Shown piece after piece: positions 41,747 to 53,219 of a stretch of 64,000 bases of DNA. Origin of the DNA: Stemphylium vesicarium (lineage: Eukaryota > Ascomycota > Dothideomycetes > Pleosporales > Pleosporaceae). The stretch's first letter is position 1, and each line of letters starts with the position of its first letter. The position numbers and the translations under genes were made by a program. The stretch spans positions 1 to 64,000 of the forward strand of contig QXCR01000085.1 in assembly GCA_004380135.1 (NCBI GenBank), read 5' to 3'. A model generated the notes under the pieces. That model made no database searches, was not told where the DNA came from, and was given only the letters and a program-made list of their open reading frames with translations.

Positions 41747-42648
41747 GCTACTCGCTGAAGAGGCTGTTTGGTTCTTTGCTATGGCTTACGACACTATAAA
41801 AGTCAGGGTTACGATACGGCAATGGGTATTCCCAGCCTGGGCATTCCCAGCATGGGCGGCGTCATGGTTAGGTCTGTCAAAAAGTGACAGCATGTGAATG
41901 ATACCTAGTTTTCTAAATGCAAGCCGTGCCCCCATCACGAACAATCTAGCTTTCCCTCTCAGCGGACCCAAACCGTGGCATTCGACATGTATGCATGCAC
42001 TGATGCACCAGAATGTGGTTGACACGGCCTGTTATCTTGCTTGCATCAGCCATCACAGACCGCGATTACAAGGCGAAACTGATCAATTAACATGAGAATG
42101 AGACTATGTTGACGTACGTAATGGGTTAACCGTAGAGCTAGCTCAGACCCTTAACACCTAGCAGTCCGCACCCAATCCACTCCTTCGCCAACACGACTCC
42201 ATTGTCAGCAAAATCTGCAGGCAATAGCTGGAACGATGCAAATTATCCCAAAAGTTCCAGAGACGCATTTCGAGAGCTGAGACCGCAGCTTACAAGGGCG
42301 ATGCAGTCGCAATATCCTCTCACGTCGCCATTGGATCGTCTAAGCATGGTGGCGTTGAGGAGTATGACATAGCAACGAAGGCAGGCGCCCAGGCAGGCTC
42401 AGCCTTCTCCGATGACAACCCTCCGAAACACCGTTCTGCCACCTACCTATCTTCACTTTCCTCGCTGTCGAATTTCCTATCATCAGTCTAAGCTGCGGAG
42501 TTCTACCTTTGGTTGATTATTGACCACATAGAAAGCTACTTCTCTCCGTCTCATTCCAAGGAGCATCATGCGAATAACCGGCACTGAGTAATGCGATTCT
42601 CACGCGCTTTTTCCAGACATCCTGCTCAGAAGTATTAGCTCCGGAAAT
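41747..42648. other. Intergenic, nothing recognised
   Basis: 902 bp. An imperfect short repeat, ATTCCCAGC-TGGG, at about 41828-41855 is the only visible structure. Confidence 0.5.
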
Positions 42649-43707
42649 ATGTCGGAAGCCCTCCATGTCCCAGCCGGGATTCACCTGGTCTTTGATTACA
42701 TCAGCGAAGGTAGCCACGCACTACCTTACGAGCATGTTCGGATGCTTGGTCACGGCGGCACCGCAAGTGTCGAAATGGTTCGCGACACCAACACAGGCTC
42801 CGTATGTGCTCGAAAGATTATCAGAAACGTGTACTCACGCAATGTGGCGGATGCGAAGCAAAGATTTCTGAACGAAGTTCACATCATGCAGCGGCTTCAA
42901 CCACATAAGCATATCTTCAAGGTCCACGCTACGTGCATCAAAAACAGGGAACTTACCATCATCCTCGACCCCGTTGCTGATGGCAGCGACTTGGCGACGT
43001 TCCTGCAGAACTACCGAAATACTGAGAACTCATGGGCCCCACGGTTAGACCCAGACCTCACCAATGAAAATCGAGCGCATGATGAAATACTGTGGGAGGC
43101 CCCTGGATTTCTTGCTGCCGCACTAGATTTCATCCACCGGATGGCAATCAGATACAAAGACATCAAACCGCAGAACATTCTCATCCACCAAGGAAGAGTC
43201 ATGTATGCTGACTTTGGCTTGTCCTACGACTCCAGTTATGCCGGTCACAGTACGACAGCTGGGCAGCTAGAGGGGCTTTCCAAAAGGTATTGCGCTCCCG
43301 AGGTGGCTAAATGGGGCAGTAGGAACTCGAGTTCCGACATTTTCTCTCTTGGTTGCGTGTTCCTCGAGATACTCCTGGCTATTAATCAGGACGATTACTG
43401 GGACGAGGTGTACAAAGGCGACTTCTACGAAACACTGCGGGTCTCTCCCAACATGAACCTCCTTGTGCTTGACATGGCAATGCGCAGTACCTATCCGTCC
43501 GAGTTTTGCTTGATACAGAATATGACTATGGAAGATCCGGCGATGAGGCCAACAGCAGGGGAGGTTCGTTACGAATTGGTTTCAAATGTGAGATTGGATT
43601 CAATCAGGCCACCGTACTGTTGTTATTGTTCACAAATATATCAAGACGCCGACTATGTTCGGTACCGCATAACATCGCCGCCAGAGCCGCCAGAGCCACA
43701 GCTATAG
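42649..43707 (+). CDS. Serine/threonine protein-kinase-like protein
   Basis: Single exon, 352 residues, one kinase domain filling the protein. Nucleotide-loop GHGGTASVEMV begins at about residue 34, the ATP-binding Lys is in VCARKII (about 55), and the catalytic loop is YKDIKPQNILIH (about 171). The usual HRD is YKD, keeping the catalytic Asp and Asn but replacing the His-Arg pair. Mg-binding DFG is in YADFGLSYD, and the APE is YCAPEVAKW. SDIFSLGCVFLEIL is the F-helix. Such HRD-altered fungal kinases are common in expanded lineage-specific sets and can still be active. There is no regulatory domain or signal. Upstream gene is eL13, downstream is a regulator on the opposite strand. Confidence 0.87.
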   Translation: MSEALHVPAGIHLVFDYISEGSHALPYEHVRMLGHGGTASVEMVRDTNTGSVCARKIIRNVYSRNVADAKQRFLNEVHIMQRLQPHKHIFKVHATCIKNRELTIILDPVADGSDLATFLQNYRNTENSWAPRLDPDLTNENRAHDEILWEAPGFLAAALDFIHRMAIRYKDIKPQNILIHQGRVMYADFGLSYDSSYAGHSTTAGQLEGLSKRYCAPEVAKWGSRNSSSDIFSLGCVFLEILLAINQDDYWDEVYKGDFYETLRVSPNMNLLVLDMAMRSTYPSEFCLIQNMTMEDPAMRPTAGEVRYELVSNVRLDSIRPPYCCYCSQIYQDADYVRYRITSPPEPPEPQL

Positions 43708-44303
43708 CTACCCGCCAAAGTTTACCTAATATCCCCACAAACCTAACTTTCAAGCTAGTTAAGTCGTGTTAATTTAAGATAGCTTTACTTGTAGATATCA
43801 TCTATACATATAACGAAATATCGTGGAATCACGTGCTTAGGAACAGTACTTTCATTGTGAGTCGTTCCCCTGTGTTAGAATCAGCATGCACATGAGACAG
43901 TAGATATTTACTATGTCACTTTGCCTAGTAATTAGATACAAGGTGCTATGTCCTTATAGTACCTTTGCCACTTACTAATACTATTACATTTCTATGGTGT
44001 AAAATCTGCCGCTGCGATATTAAAGTCATTGATAGAGATAGAGTATCAAGATAGCTAGGCTGCTCAAGATGCAGCCTATGTGTTTAATGATTAACCTGCC
44101 CGTTAACTCTATCTTCGTGATGGTTTTTGGAGCTAATGTACAAGGAGGCAGCGCATGAAACGTATGCTCAATCACTCCACACTCTACTGTTTCATTCTCA
44201 CTGCCATGTCAATCTATCCAGGGAATGGCCACTACTCAGGCTCAGCTGTATGTTCTGTGATCGACCATCATTTCCATACTCCATATCATACACCACGACC
44301 CCA
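43708..44303. other. Convergent intergenic region, AT-rich
   Basis: 596 bp between convergent genes. Part (43770-44090) is AT-rich, but stop-rich coding remnants are not evident. Nothing recognised. Confidence 0.5.
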
Positions 44304-47133
44304 CTAACACTGCAGACTAAAATCCCAAAGCGCAGCACTATCAAGCTCCAACGGCGTCTGCAAATTCAACACCTCACACTCCCCCAACCCACCATCAACC
44401 TGACAACTCGCCATAAGATCCGCCGCCGACCACTCCGGAAACGCCGCAACCTGTTCAAACGGCTGCTGATACCCCGCCATCTCCGCCACCGTCTGGGGAC
44501 TAGGATCAGTATCTAATTGCGACGAAGCCGTCCCCATGCCATCACTACCATCCTCTTCGTAAGCCGGCTGCGCCATGTTACTAGCCGTCGTCGAGTCGCG
44601 GATCGCTTCGTCCAGCATATCCGTCAGACAGCGGGCGGCGAGGAACGCCATATCGGATTTCCGACCCAGGTACCAGAGACCTTCTATGCAATCACCGCAT
44701 CTACGCCGCGCTAGCTGGCGTTCTTCTTTACCGGGGTCGTCGGCTGCGATCTGGACTAGTGCGTATCCAGCCCTACACAGCGAGCGCACGAAAACCACCG
44801 TCCACGGCTCCGTCAGCAGCGCCGCTTGATTCAGCGCAAAGTGAAAATCCTCGGCGCTTTCATTCTGGCTTGCACTATGTATACTCGCCAGACTCAGATC
44901 CGCAACGGCCAACGCGTTCTGTCGGCGCAGTGTAGCGACCAAGTTCGACGTTTGCCGGAACGTGCGTTCGTTGGGGAGGGATAGCTTTGTTGCGTCGATT
45001 GTGGAGAGCAGGTCTGAGAGAAGGAATGTGGCGAGGTGCCAGTGGCCTGCGAGTAGTATGTACCAGGATTGCACGCGCTGGGGGAGCGTGGCGTGGTGTT
45101 GTACGCAGTCGGAGAAGAAGGGGGCGTAGGTTCTGTTCCAGTGGTTGTACACTTGGAAGGCGGAGTTTATGCCTGACTGTGGGGTAGGGAGATGGTTAGT
45201 CAGATGACTGTGGGAAGATGAAGATGGGCATGGGCATGGTGAAGCAAAGGTTACGTACCTCGATTCTGCTTGGCGAGACTTTCCGCGAGACCAAGGCTTG
45301 GAGATGAGCGACTCGCCGGAACAAAAGCACTTTTACAGGTGCCGCGGAACTCAACGTTGCGGCTGCGAGCTTGTAGCTACACGGCCATCGTGCCGCTTCA
45401 GGATCGACTTCCAGCGTGCCATCGCGGGTGAATAGATCGCCCCAGACCTCTGCTTCTTGAGGAGATGGAAGCGCTCTATTGCCGCCACCAAAGCCCTGCG
45501 CCAGATTCTCCGCGGTTGCAAATTGATCACCGTACATCTTGGGAGGTACCAAAGCAGGCGATTCCCGATACTTGTGGCTGTCACTGACAGGTTGCGGTAG
45601 CTCACAGTCTTCATCGTCTACTACCACCGCTCGCTCGCATATGGCGGCAGACAAAGTGTCGAACATGACACCAAGCCAATACAGCAAATTGAATGTATCG
45701 CGATCTTCTTCACTCAGCGGATCCTTCGGCTCTCCATTTCCCCTGCTCGCCATTTCCCGTTCCAAGCGCTCTAGTTTCCGTCGCTGGGCAAGGATCTGCC
45801 GGAGCGCTGCTTCGAGAAATACCGGAGCGTCGTCATCCTGGATTAGTGATTGGAAGTACTCGAAGTCTATCTTCGTTCTCTGGTCTGGGCGGGGGAGCGG
45901 GCTTGTCACGTCCAAGGGACGTTGCGTGAGCGAGAAAATAATCAAGGCGAAGACTACGCGGAAGGAATCGATACGTGCGGCTCGGTGGAGGAGTTCGGAT
46001 GTTTGGTGCCAGAGTGATTCTTGCATTGAGCGCTCGAACTCGTTGGATTGCGGAAATTCGTCGCCTGTGAAACGGGAGTCTGTGGCGTGGTACTTGGTTC
46101 CTCTCTCACCTGTTTGCGCCCATTGGGAAGCAAAGGCTACGATAGCCATGTTCAGCGCTTTGGACACGGTGCGCTCCTCTTCGGCTGTCAGGGTGCGGAT
46201 GCGAAGCGAGGCGTAGGCTCGATCGAGCTGGATGACGCGATTGTACATTCTGTTGGACCACGATGAACCCCATTCCCGCGACGCCTTTTTTGCGGAGATG
46301 GAAGGGGGCTTGCAGTGCTTTATGGTGTAGGGGCAGTTGTGCTCGGTCAGCCAGCATGAAAGTGAGTTCTCCATGCTGTCATTGTAAATGCGTAGGAGGC
46401 CGTTGGTTACGAAACCCCGGGAGCTTCGCTCGCCTAGCAGTATGTCTCTGAATGGTGAGGTGGAGTCATTCTTGTGGTAGCGGAGATGAGGGCCTGTGTC
46501 GAAAGAGCTACGTCCCGAGCGGCACGAGTCGAAGAAACTGAGTCTGCTGCTCTTACGTGACTGCACTGGACTGAGCTCGTCGAAAGATATCGCTTCGTTC
46601 GTTCCATTCTCGTCATCTTCCATAGGTGTAATGTTGAAGCAATCTTCCTGCATGCCATTCTCGTTCAGCGACGAAAGCCATTGTGCGCTTCGATCTGGCA
46701 GTTGGTAGTGAGTATTGTTCGCGATAGACCTAAGTCGAGGTCGACCCTGGAAGCTATGAGAACGAGTCGATGTGGATCCCTCTGTATAGCCGTTGCTGCT
46801 CTGAAACGAAGAACGCCTCCGCTTCCGGTCCCGATCCTGATGATTCTCTGACGCTGTCTTCAGCCAGTTGAAGGTGCAGACCTGGTTCTTCCGGAGACAG
46901 TTCGAACACGTTTGGTTTGTAAAGTCCGCACACTTTTCGGCATCGCAGGCTCGCTTCCCACGCCGACACGAATCACAGCTCCGGCGTTGACGACGACGAG
47001 GGGGTTCGAGCAATATAGTCGGTTGAGGGACCGCGTACGCTGGATGTGTCGATGTTGTCAAGTCGTCAGAGCTTTCGGTGGAAGGCTCGCTGAGCACCTC
47101 GGTCATGGTACTGCTGTTGAACGTCTTCAACAT
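44304..47133 (-). CDS. Zn2Cys6 transcription factor
   Basis: Two exons, 47133-45259 and 45176-44304 (82-bp intron, GTACGT...CCACAG), 915 residues from the first ATG (MLKTFNSS). ATG 47106 is a possible alternative. The binuclear zinc cluster starts near residue 53: RRSCDSCRRGKRACDAEKC then TCSNCLRKNQVC. It has an unusually long loop between the third and fourth metal cysteines (12 residues, with one extra Cys). A basic region RDRKRRRSS follows. A large hydrophobic/helical middle (YNRVIQLDRAYASLRIRTLT, VFALIIFSLTQRPLDV, FNLLYWLGVMFDTLSAAICE) is the fungal regulatory domain, and the acidic C-terminus could activate transcription. It is 594 bp from the esterase gene, so control of the esterase/monooxygenase pair is possible but unproven. 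Confidence 0.87.
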
Positions 47134-47727
47134 TTTCGCTCTTCGAGTCTGCGGATAGCTGTGATGATTACAGAACGTAGGTCGAGCTGAGATGGCACAT
47201 AAAGGAGACCGCAACGTGTACTTGAGTCATATTGCATCAGATATTGATGATCGTGGACGCGTACAGGCTCCTGCAGCGACCCCGCTTTTCTACATTCACT
47301 CTGCCCACTGCGGGGGATCAGCTACGAGGATGGGAAAAGTGAAAAAGTCTCCGAGACGTCATTTTTGAGTTCCAGCGCGTGACTGAATGGTGGAAAGGAT
47401 ATATTCGCTTCCGCTGCAAGCCGATAGGCGAGTGCAAAATCGCGGTCAGAGGCGGAAAAGCAGCTGAAGAGGGCAGTTTCTGGATACAGTGGTGAAGCAG
47501 AAGTGTTCTGAAGATCGGGCCGCAGACAGCAGTGACAGACATGTAAGTTGATATTGGCGTTCGGTGACTTCCCTTCCCCACTAGCGTCTTTCGGCTGTTT
47601 AGACCCGAATTTCGATCGATCCCCAGCCTCGAGCGCGTTACTCCGATTCCGCTTGTCCCCTTCCATCATCTCACGTCAGAGTTCCTGCCTCCATAATTCG
47701 ACATGACATCGATTTCCGCATTGTTAT
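47134..47727. other. Intergenic between regulator and esterase
   Basis: 594 bp. It is both promoter of the regulator and 3' region of the esterase. No operators are clear. Confidence 0.5.
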
Positions 47728-49139
47728 CTATAAAGCCTGGTACACGGCCGACTCGATCGTTCCCCACAGGTTCAAGACCTTTGCGTCCACGAAGGGCAGT
47801 ATTTGCGTAGCAACGATGCCCGCAACACCCTTCTCTCGATCACACCACCACCAAAGATTAGGCAAGCCTGCCCAGAATGCTGTGCTTGTTGATCTTCCGG
47901 TGGCACCTGCTCCACTCAGCATGAACGTTAACCCCCATCCCTGTGGACCGTTGCCAGGTACCGGATATATCTCCGGTATAGCGTTCGTCAGATCAGGCTT
48001 CGCAGCCGGGATACCCTGACGCGCGAAGTTTGGGAACTGGGTGATCTGATTCTGGAACATTACTTCCACGGTAGAAGGGGCGAGAATTCGCGCGCCCGTT
48101 GTGGGTGAGGTGCCATCGTTGAGGAGCATCGCCAGGATTTCTGCTGCTTGTTAGCGGCGATGCTGCTGGCTCCGAATCGAACTGCCGGACATGAAGGTTT
48201 TACGTACGGGCATACTCTCGGGGCTTTGCAAAGCAGCCTGCTCCTCCGCTGTAGAAGAAGCTCGGTGAATGATCCTCATCTGGTAGGAGAGGGCGTCTCA
48301 GCAGATGGTCCTACCACAGACGATAAGGTCAGTACGTCACCCACTGTGGCGGAGCGTTCTTTGCTTACCCTCCTTGATAGCTTTCCATTTCCGTCTCGGC
48401 TGTTCATGTGCGCAAGGTGTTGCAACATCTCAGCGTGCGGTTTCATCGCAATATTCTTTAGTCCAAGCGGGGCGTAGATGTGCTCCTGGCAGTACGCCTC
48501 GAGCGTAAGACCTGTTGCTCTCTCCAATACTTTACCAGCCCTACAAATCGTACAGTTAGCGCTTGTCACAGATCTATCTTTTGTTGACAGTACATACCAG
48601 TCGATACCAAGCCCGTATTCCCAATCCTCGCCAGGCTGGTGCACAAGGGGCTGCTTGATGTCGAAATCAAGCCCCGAGAACTCGTCCCATCCAGCAGGTC
48701 GACCGAAGTCTCTCAACCTCTCATTGAAGAAGGTGTATCCAAATCCGGCTGTGTGGGAAAGCAGCATGCGAAGGGTGATGCCTCGCTTCTTCGGCACGAG
48801 CGTTCCATCAGCCTGCAAGACCTCGACTGCCTTCAACTCTGGACAAAGAGACTCCACCTGCGCCGAATCGTCCAAGATGAGGGTTCCCCGCTCCACCAGC
48901 TGCATCACTGCGACACCCACTATCATCTTGGTGCATGATGCAATCCAAAACACGCTGTCGAGGGTCATGGGCTCGTCACTACCTGCTCCGCGCTTCCCCG
49001 CTGCATGGCAAAAGAGTTCCTTGCCATCCTTGCCCACGACCACAACTACTGCACCGGGTATACCAACTGTCTGGTCTGCGCATGCAGCATCGGCGGTTTG
49101 CGAAAGTTGGGCGAGGGTTTGGGCGGAGAATCTGCTCAT
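47728..49139 (-). CDS. Beta-lactamase-fold serine hydrolase/esterase (family VIII-like)
   Basis: Class C-like hydrolases of this family cleave esters or transfer acyl groups rather than beta-lactams. Four exons: 49139-48598, 48540-48369, 48310-48208 and 48140-47728, 409 residues. The nucleophile motif SxxK is SCTK at residues 68-71. YGLGIDW (about 174-180) is the family's Tyr region near the second active-site motif, and the intron at 48541-48597 splits this Trp codon. FSGGAGCFAKP-like (YSGGAGCFAKPREY) is a family turn. Intron 1 is 57 bp, a multiple of three without stops, so retention would insert 19 residues by the active site. It is divergent from a Baeyer-Villiger monooxygenase, suggesting it hydrolyses that enzyme's ester or lactone product. 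Confidence 0.9.
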
Positions 49140-49873
49140 GTTGCTCTCTAGCTTGGTAGGGTGATGAGGCTAACGAATGATGAGAATTGGTATCTTTGAT
49201 AACCGCAGAGATTGAGTCAGTATATCGCTCTTGAGTAAATACACGTTGGAGGCATCCACGGTCTCGATCATAGTGTTTGCATAGCCTGCCATACTTTTGC
49301 GTACCGGCACCGCAGCATCCGGACACAAGGGTCAAGTAACCTGAAAGAGAGGGATGGTGCCATTTCCCCGCAATTCGCTAAACCCTTGCGAGGTTGACGT
49401 CGTGGTCTTTGCATCGAAGTGTCGAGGATCTGCAGCCCCGCCAGTGCCAAGCCGTCGGTATACACCCATGCGGAAGCGCCTGCGGAAGCGCAAATCATGA
49501 AGTCCGCAATTTTGAATTAATGCGGCAAGTGAGTAAGGGTCTAGAATCTTGATTCCTGCGGCTGATCAAGGCTATGATGGTACGACATCAATAAGATCGC
49601 ATGTTCGATATGCAAAAGAGGCATCTGAACAATGCAGGGAATCGCGGATGTCTACGGGCCCGCCGGTTCAAAGTACTCTCTGCATCGAGAGCAGAAGCGG
49701 AAGGACGGAGCCGGCGGGAGACATGTTTCTGTTGGGAGTGCTCACAGATACATCGGGTCAAGAGATACACTGAGTCGAGATGAACATATAAGAATGTATG
49801 AAGTCGATTGACAAGATTCCATCATCAGAACAATCCAACACACACAATTTTTCAACAAGATCCATTTCCCAAC
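49140..49873. promoter_or_regulatory. Divergent esterase/Baeyer-Villiger monooxygenase promoter
   Basis: 734 bp between divergent starts. A direct repeat GCGGAAGCGC occurs twice about 12 bp apart (49471-49492). No gene. Whether the repeat is an operator is unknown. Confidence 0.45.
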
Positions 49874-51662
49874 ATGAAGATCAAGACTGAGCTCAAAGAG
49901 TACGCCCAGCGCCTTGGTAATACAGGGCCATATGCCGACAATCTCGACGTCGATGCTCTTGTTGTCGGCGGAGGATTTGGTGGCATATACTGCTGGTACG
50001 AGCTGAAGAAAGCTGGCTTCAACACGGTAATCTATGAAGCCGGTAATGTGAGTTCATCGTTTCCAACGGCTTCGACCCCTTGACTGATCATTACAGGATC
50101 TTGGTGGCACTTGGAGGTGGAACTGCTACCCAGGTGCTGGTGTAGACTCCGAGGTCCCAGAGTACCAACTCTCCATCCCAGAAACATACAAAGATTGGGT
50201 CTGGCCCAACAACTACCCCGACTACAAGGACCTGCGCGCCTACTTTGACCACTGCGACAAGGTCCTCGGCATCAAGAAGGAAACCGCCTTCAACAGTGTC
50301 GTAGTCGACGCCCAGTTCAACACCAACCAGGGCAAGTGGACCATCAAGACCGCCGACGGCCGTGCTGCCAAAGCCAAGTACTTTGTAGTCGCCGCTGGAT
50401 TCGCCGCAAAGCGCTATATCCCGGACGAGTTTGTCGGAATTGATGACTTCAAGGGCATCGTGCACCACTCTTCCTTCTGGCCGGATCTCAACATCGATGT
50501 GACCGGCAAGAAATGCGCCGTCATCGGGACGGGTGCCTCAGGCGTGCAAATCACGCAGGCCTGGGGCCCGGTCGCCGGTGAACTCAAGGTTTTCCAGCGC
50601 ACACCTAACCTGGCTGTTCCCATGCGCAGGAGAAACCTCACTGCCAAAGAACAAAACGATGCCAAGCCGTTCTACCCCGAGCTCTTCCGCTACCGTGAGA
50701 GGAACTTTGGCGGCTTCTTGTATGGCCTTCACGAGAAAAGCACCTTCGAGGACAACGAAGAAGAGCGAGAGAAATTCTACCAGAAGCTCTGGGATGACGG
50801 CGGTTTCCGGTTCTGGCTGGCCAATTACAAGGACTACCTTTTTGACATGAAGGCAAACAGGAAGGGTACGTAATTTGCATCAGCCTCACTCACTGGCATC
50901 TCACTGACGCATACCACAGCTTACGACTTCTGGGCCAAGAACGTCCGCCAGCGCATCGGCGACGCCCGACTCAGGGACCTCCTCGCGCCCATCGAGCCCC
51001 CGCACCCCTTCGGCGTGAAGCGCCCCTGTCTCGAACACAGCTACTACGAGCAATTCAACCGGCCCAACGTGGATGTTGTGGACATCAAAAACAACCCCAT
51101 CACCAGCTTCACGCGCAGCGGGATCAAACTCCGCGACGGCACGGTCCACAACTTCGACGTCATCGTCATCGCCACGGGTTTCGACATCACCACAGGCGGC
51201 ATGACATCCATGGGGCTCCGCTCCATCACAGGCGAGACGTTAAAATCACAATGGGAGAAAGCAGCCTACACCTATCTCGGCACCACCATCTCAGGCTACC
51301 CCAACATGTTCCATCTCTACGGGCCCCACGGACCCACCCTCCTGTCCAACGGACCCACCAGCGTCGAGGTCCAGGGCCGCTGGATCGTGGATGCGATCAA
51401 GCAGATTGAGCGCCAGGGCCTCAAGTACATCAACCCGACGGACGAGGCGAGTAAAGAGTGGAAGAAGCGCATCAATGAGCTCAGTGATAAGAGTCTTTTC
51501 CCTACGACGAAGAGTACGTATATGGGCGGGAGTATGCCGGGCAAGGCGTTCGAACAGGTTAATTATGCGGGTGGGTTGCCTGCGTATGCCGAGGAGATTA
51601 GGGCCAAGTTACCAGACTTTGAGGGGTTTGAGAAGGTCGGGAAGGGGGGGAGTAAGATTTAG
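49874..51662 (+). CDS. Baeyer-Villiger monooxygenase (cyclohexanone/steroid monooxygenase type)
   Basis: FAD/NADPH enzyme that inserts oxygen beside a ketone to make an ester or lactone. Three exons, 49874-50047, 50097-50865 and 50920-51662, 561 residues, standard length. FAD Rossmann motif VVGGGFGGIY is near residue 31, GGTWRWNCYPGAGVDSE follows, the Baeyer-Villiger fingerprint FxGxxxHxxxW reads FKGIVHHSSFWP (about 176-187), and the NADPH Rossmann motif is AVIGTGASGVQ (about 201). ATGFDITTGG and FHLYGPHGPT are late family motifs. No signal peptide. It is divergent from an esterase, a pairing that would convert ketone to ester to acid plus alcohol. Substrate (cyclic ketone, steroid, polyketide) is unknown. 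Confidence 0.93.
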
Positions 51663-51878
51663 AGAGGGGAGGGGAGGAGTGTGGGAAGAGTTGATGGAAG
51701 CAGGTTTGGGATGGGGATTTTTTGTTCTTGGGATTGGGTTTTTGATTGTTGATAATTTAGTTTTTTTGGTTGGGGAAATCAGAGCGGTTTTCTCATATTG
51801 TCGAAGAGCTGAACTTGTGTGTGCCGGTGCAGTGGAACCATAACGCTTTGCGTGGCTTCTCCGTTTCTTGACTTTGCT

Positions 51879-52670
51879 TCACCAGGTGTACTCTTCTTCT
51901 TCACCTTCCCATGCACGAACAGTCCAGCAAAAACATTTCAAACCGCAGAAATCACACTCCCAGTCATCCCGCCCTCTACACTCCTGGGTCTCAACATGTC
52001 GTTCTGTGCCCTCGCTACCAGCTAATATGTTCGCACCCGCAGCATACGGCGCAAAATACGCATCTACATCCCACGCCGCCGCCTCCGCCGCCGTTCCCCT
52101 CATTCCAAACAACACGTCGGGCAAAGAGGGCGTTGACAGTGTGTTCCCCAGTATATCCCCTGCTTCATTCTCCCTTTTATCCCCAACATCCCAAAACACA
52201 ACCACACCCTCCCAAGGCGCCGCAAATGGCTTCCCCCACGCAAGGCGATAGTATGGTATCTGCTCCCCCTGTTCATCTCTCGCTTCTAAACTGCAGAAAC
52301 GTGTGGACTGTGCGGGTGTGCTCGTATGCGGTACAGGCGCACATTCCGGCCCGGAGAGATACAGTGGTAGATGTGATGGTGGAAATGGTATGTGAAGTGG
52401 TAGTACTGGTGGCCCCAGGGAGAGAGGAGGAATGTTTAGTTGGCGGTGTATGGTTTCTTCGCTCCAGGGGTGGGGTTGGGATTTCAGGGATGGTGTGGGA
52501 TGGGTGAGGGGGGGTTGAAGATAGGGCTGTGGTGTGTTTCGGCACCATGGTTCGTTTTGTAGTGGGTGGGTTGGTGGTGTAATATTTGAAGAAGACGTTG
52601 AAAAAGAAGGGTGGTGGCGGTAAGGTTGCCAAGCCGTCTTCTTGGTACGGTTATGGTGGCGTTTGGTCAT
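51879..52670 (-). CDS. Unknown protein
   Basis: Single open frame of 263 residues from ATG 52670, convergent with the monooxygenase gene. The N-terminal 80 residues are Pro/Ser/His-rich and low in structure. The middle is a folded-looking section, IPYYRLAWGKPFAAPWEGVVVFWDVGDKRENEAG, then LPDVLFGMRGTAAEAAAWDVDAYF. The end carries six Cys in ECRGRDDWECDFCGLKCFC, a possible small metal-binding knuckle. No family is recognised. Protein-like composition in the middle and Cys spacing favour a real gene, although the Pro-rich start could be partly UTR. Confidence 0.5.
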   Translation of the reverse strand: MTKRHHNRTKKTAWQPYRHHPSFSTSSSNITPPTHPLQNEPWCRNTPQPYLQPPLTHPTPSLKSQPHPWSEETIHRQLNIPPLSLGPPVLPLHIPFPPSHLPLYLSGPECAPVPHTSTPAQSTRFCSLEARDEQGEQIPYYRLAWGKPFAAPWEGVVVFWDVGDKRENEAGDILGNTLSTPSLPDVLFGMRGTAAEAAAWDVDAYFAPYAAGANILAGSEGTERHVETQECRGRDDWECDFCGLKCFCWTVRAWEGEEEEYTW

Positions 52671-53219
52671 GTTTGGTGTATATGGTGTTCAGAAGAGGGA
52701 AAGAGTATCGTGTTGATAGTAGAGGGAGGATGTTTGACTAAGATTTTGAGTTCTGTGTATGGGCTCCTTTGAGTGTGGCTTGTATAAAGTGTTGTGAAGA
52801 TGTCTCCAAGTACACTTCGTTGATGAGAAAAGCTGAAAGTTGTATGTGTGTGAACAAGAGAAGGGAGGTAAAAGGAAATTCGGAGAAGTCACTTTTGTAT
52901 CAACATATGAGTATCGGAACATGGGAAGCATGGTTCGAGTGGGTGTAAAAAAACGTGAAGAAGTTCGAAACATGGAATGGAGGGATGTAAACCAAATGTC
53001 AAAGAGGTCGTTGCGTAGGAACCGAATACAGACAGACAATTCAAAACAAGGAGCCTATTGTCTTCGCTTCAATTCGAGCATATGACATCCATGCTCAAAC
53101 GACGTGGTGTCAGCAGGTCTGACGTTACCGCGTCTAACCCACGAGGGCCATGTCTAGCCCGTTTAGCCCCAGTTTACACAGTAGTAGCCTCCGTGAACCA
53201 AACTCTGGATAACCGATCT
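52671..53219. other. Intergenic, nothing recognised
   Basis: 549 bp between the unknown gene and galactokinase 3' end. Short frames show no recognisable content. Confidence 0.5.
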
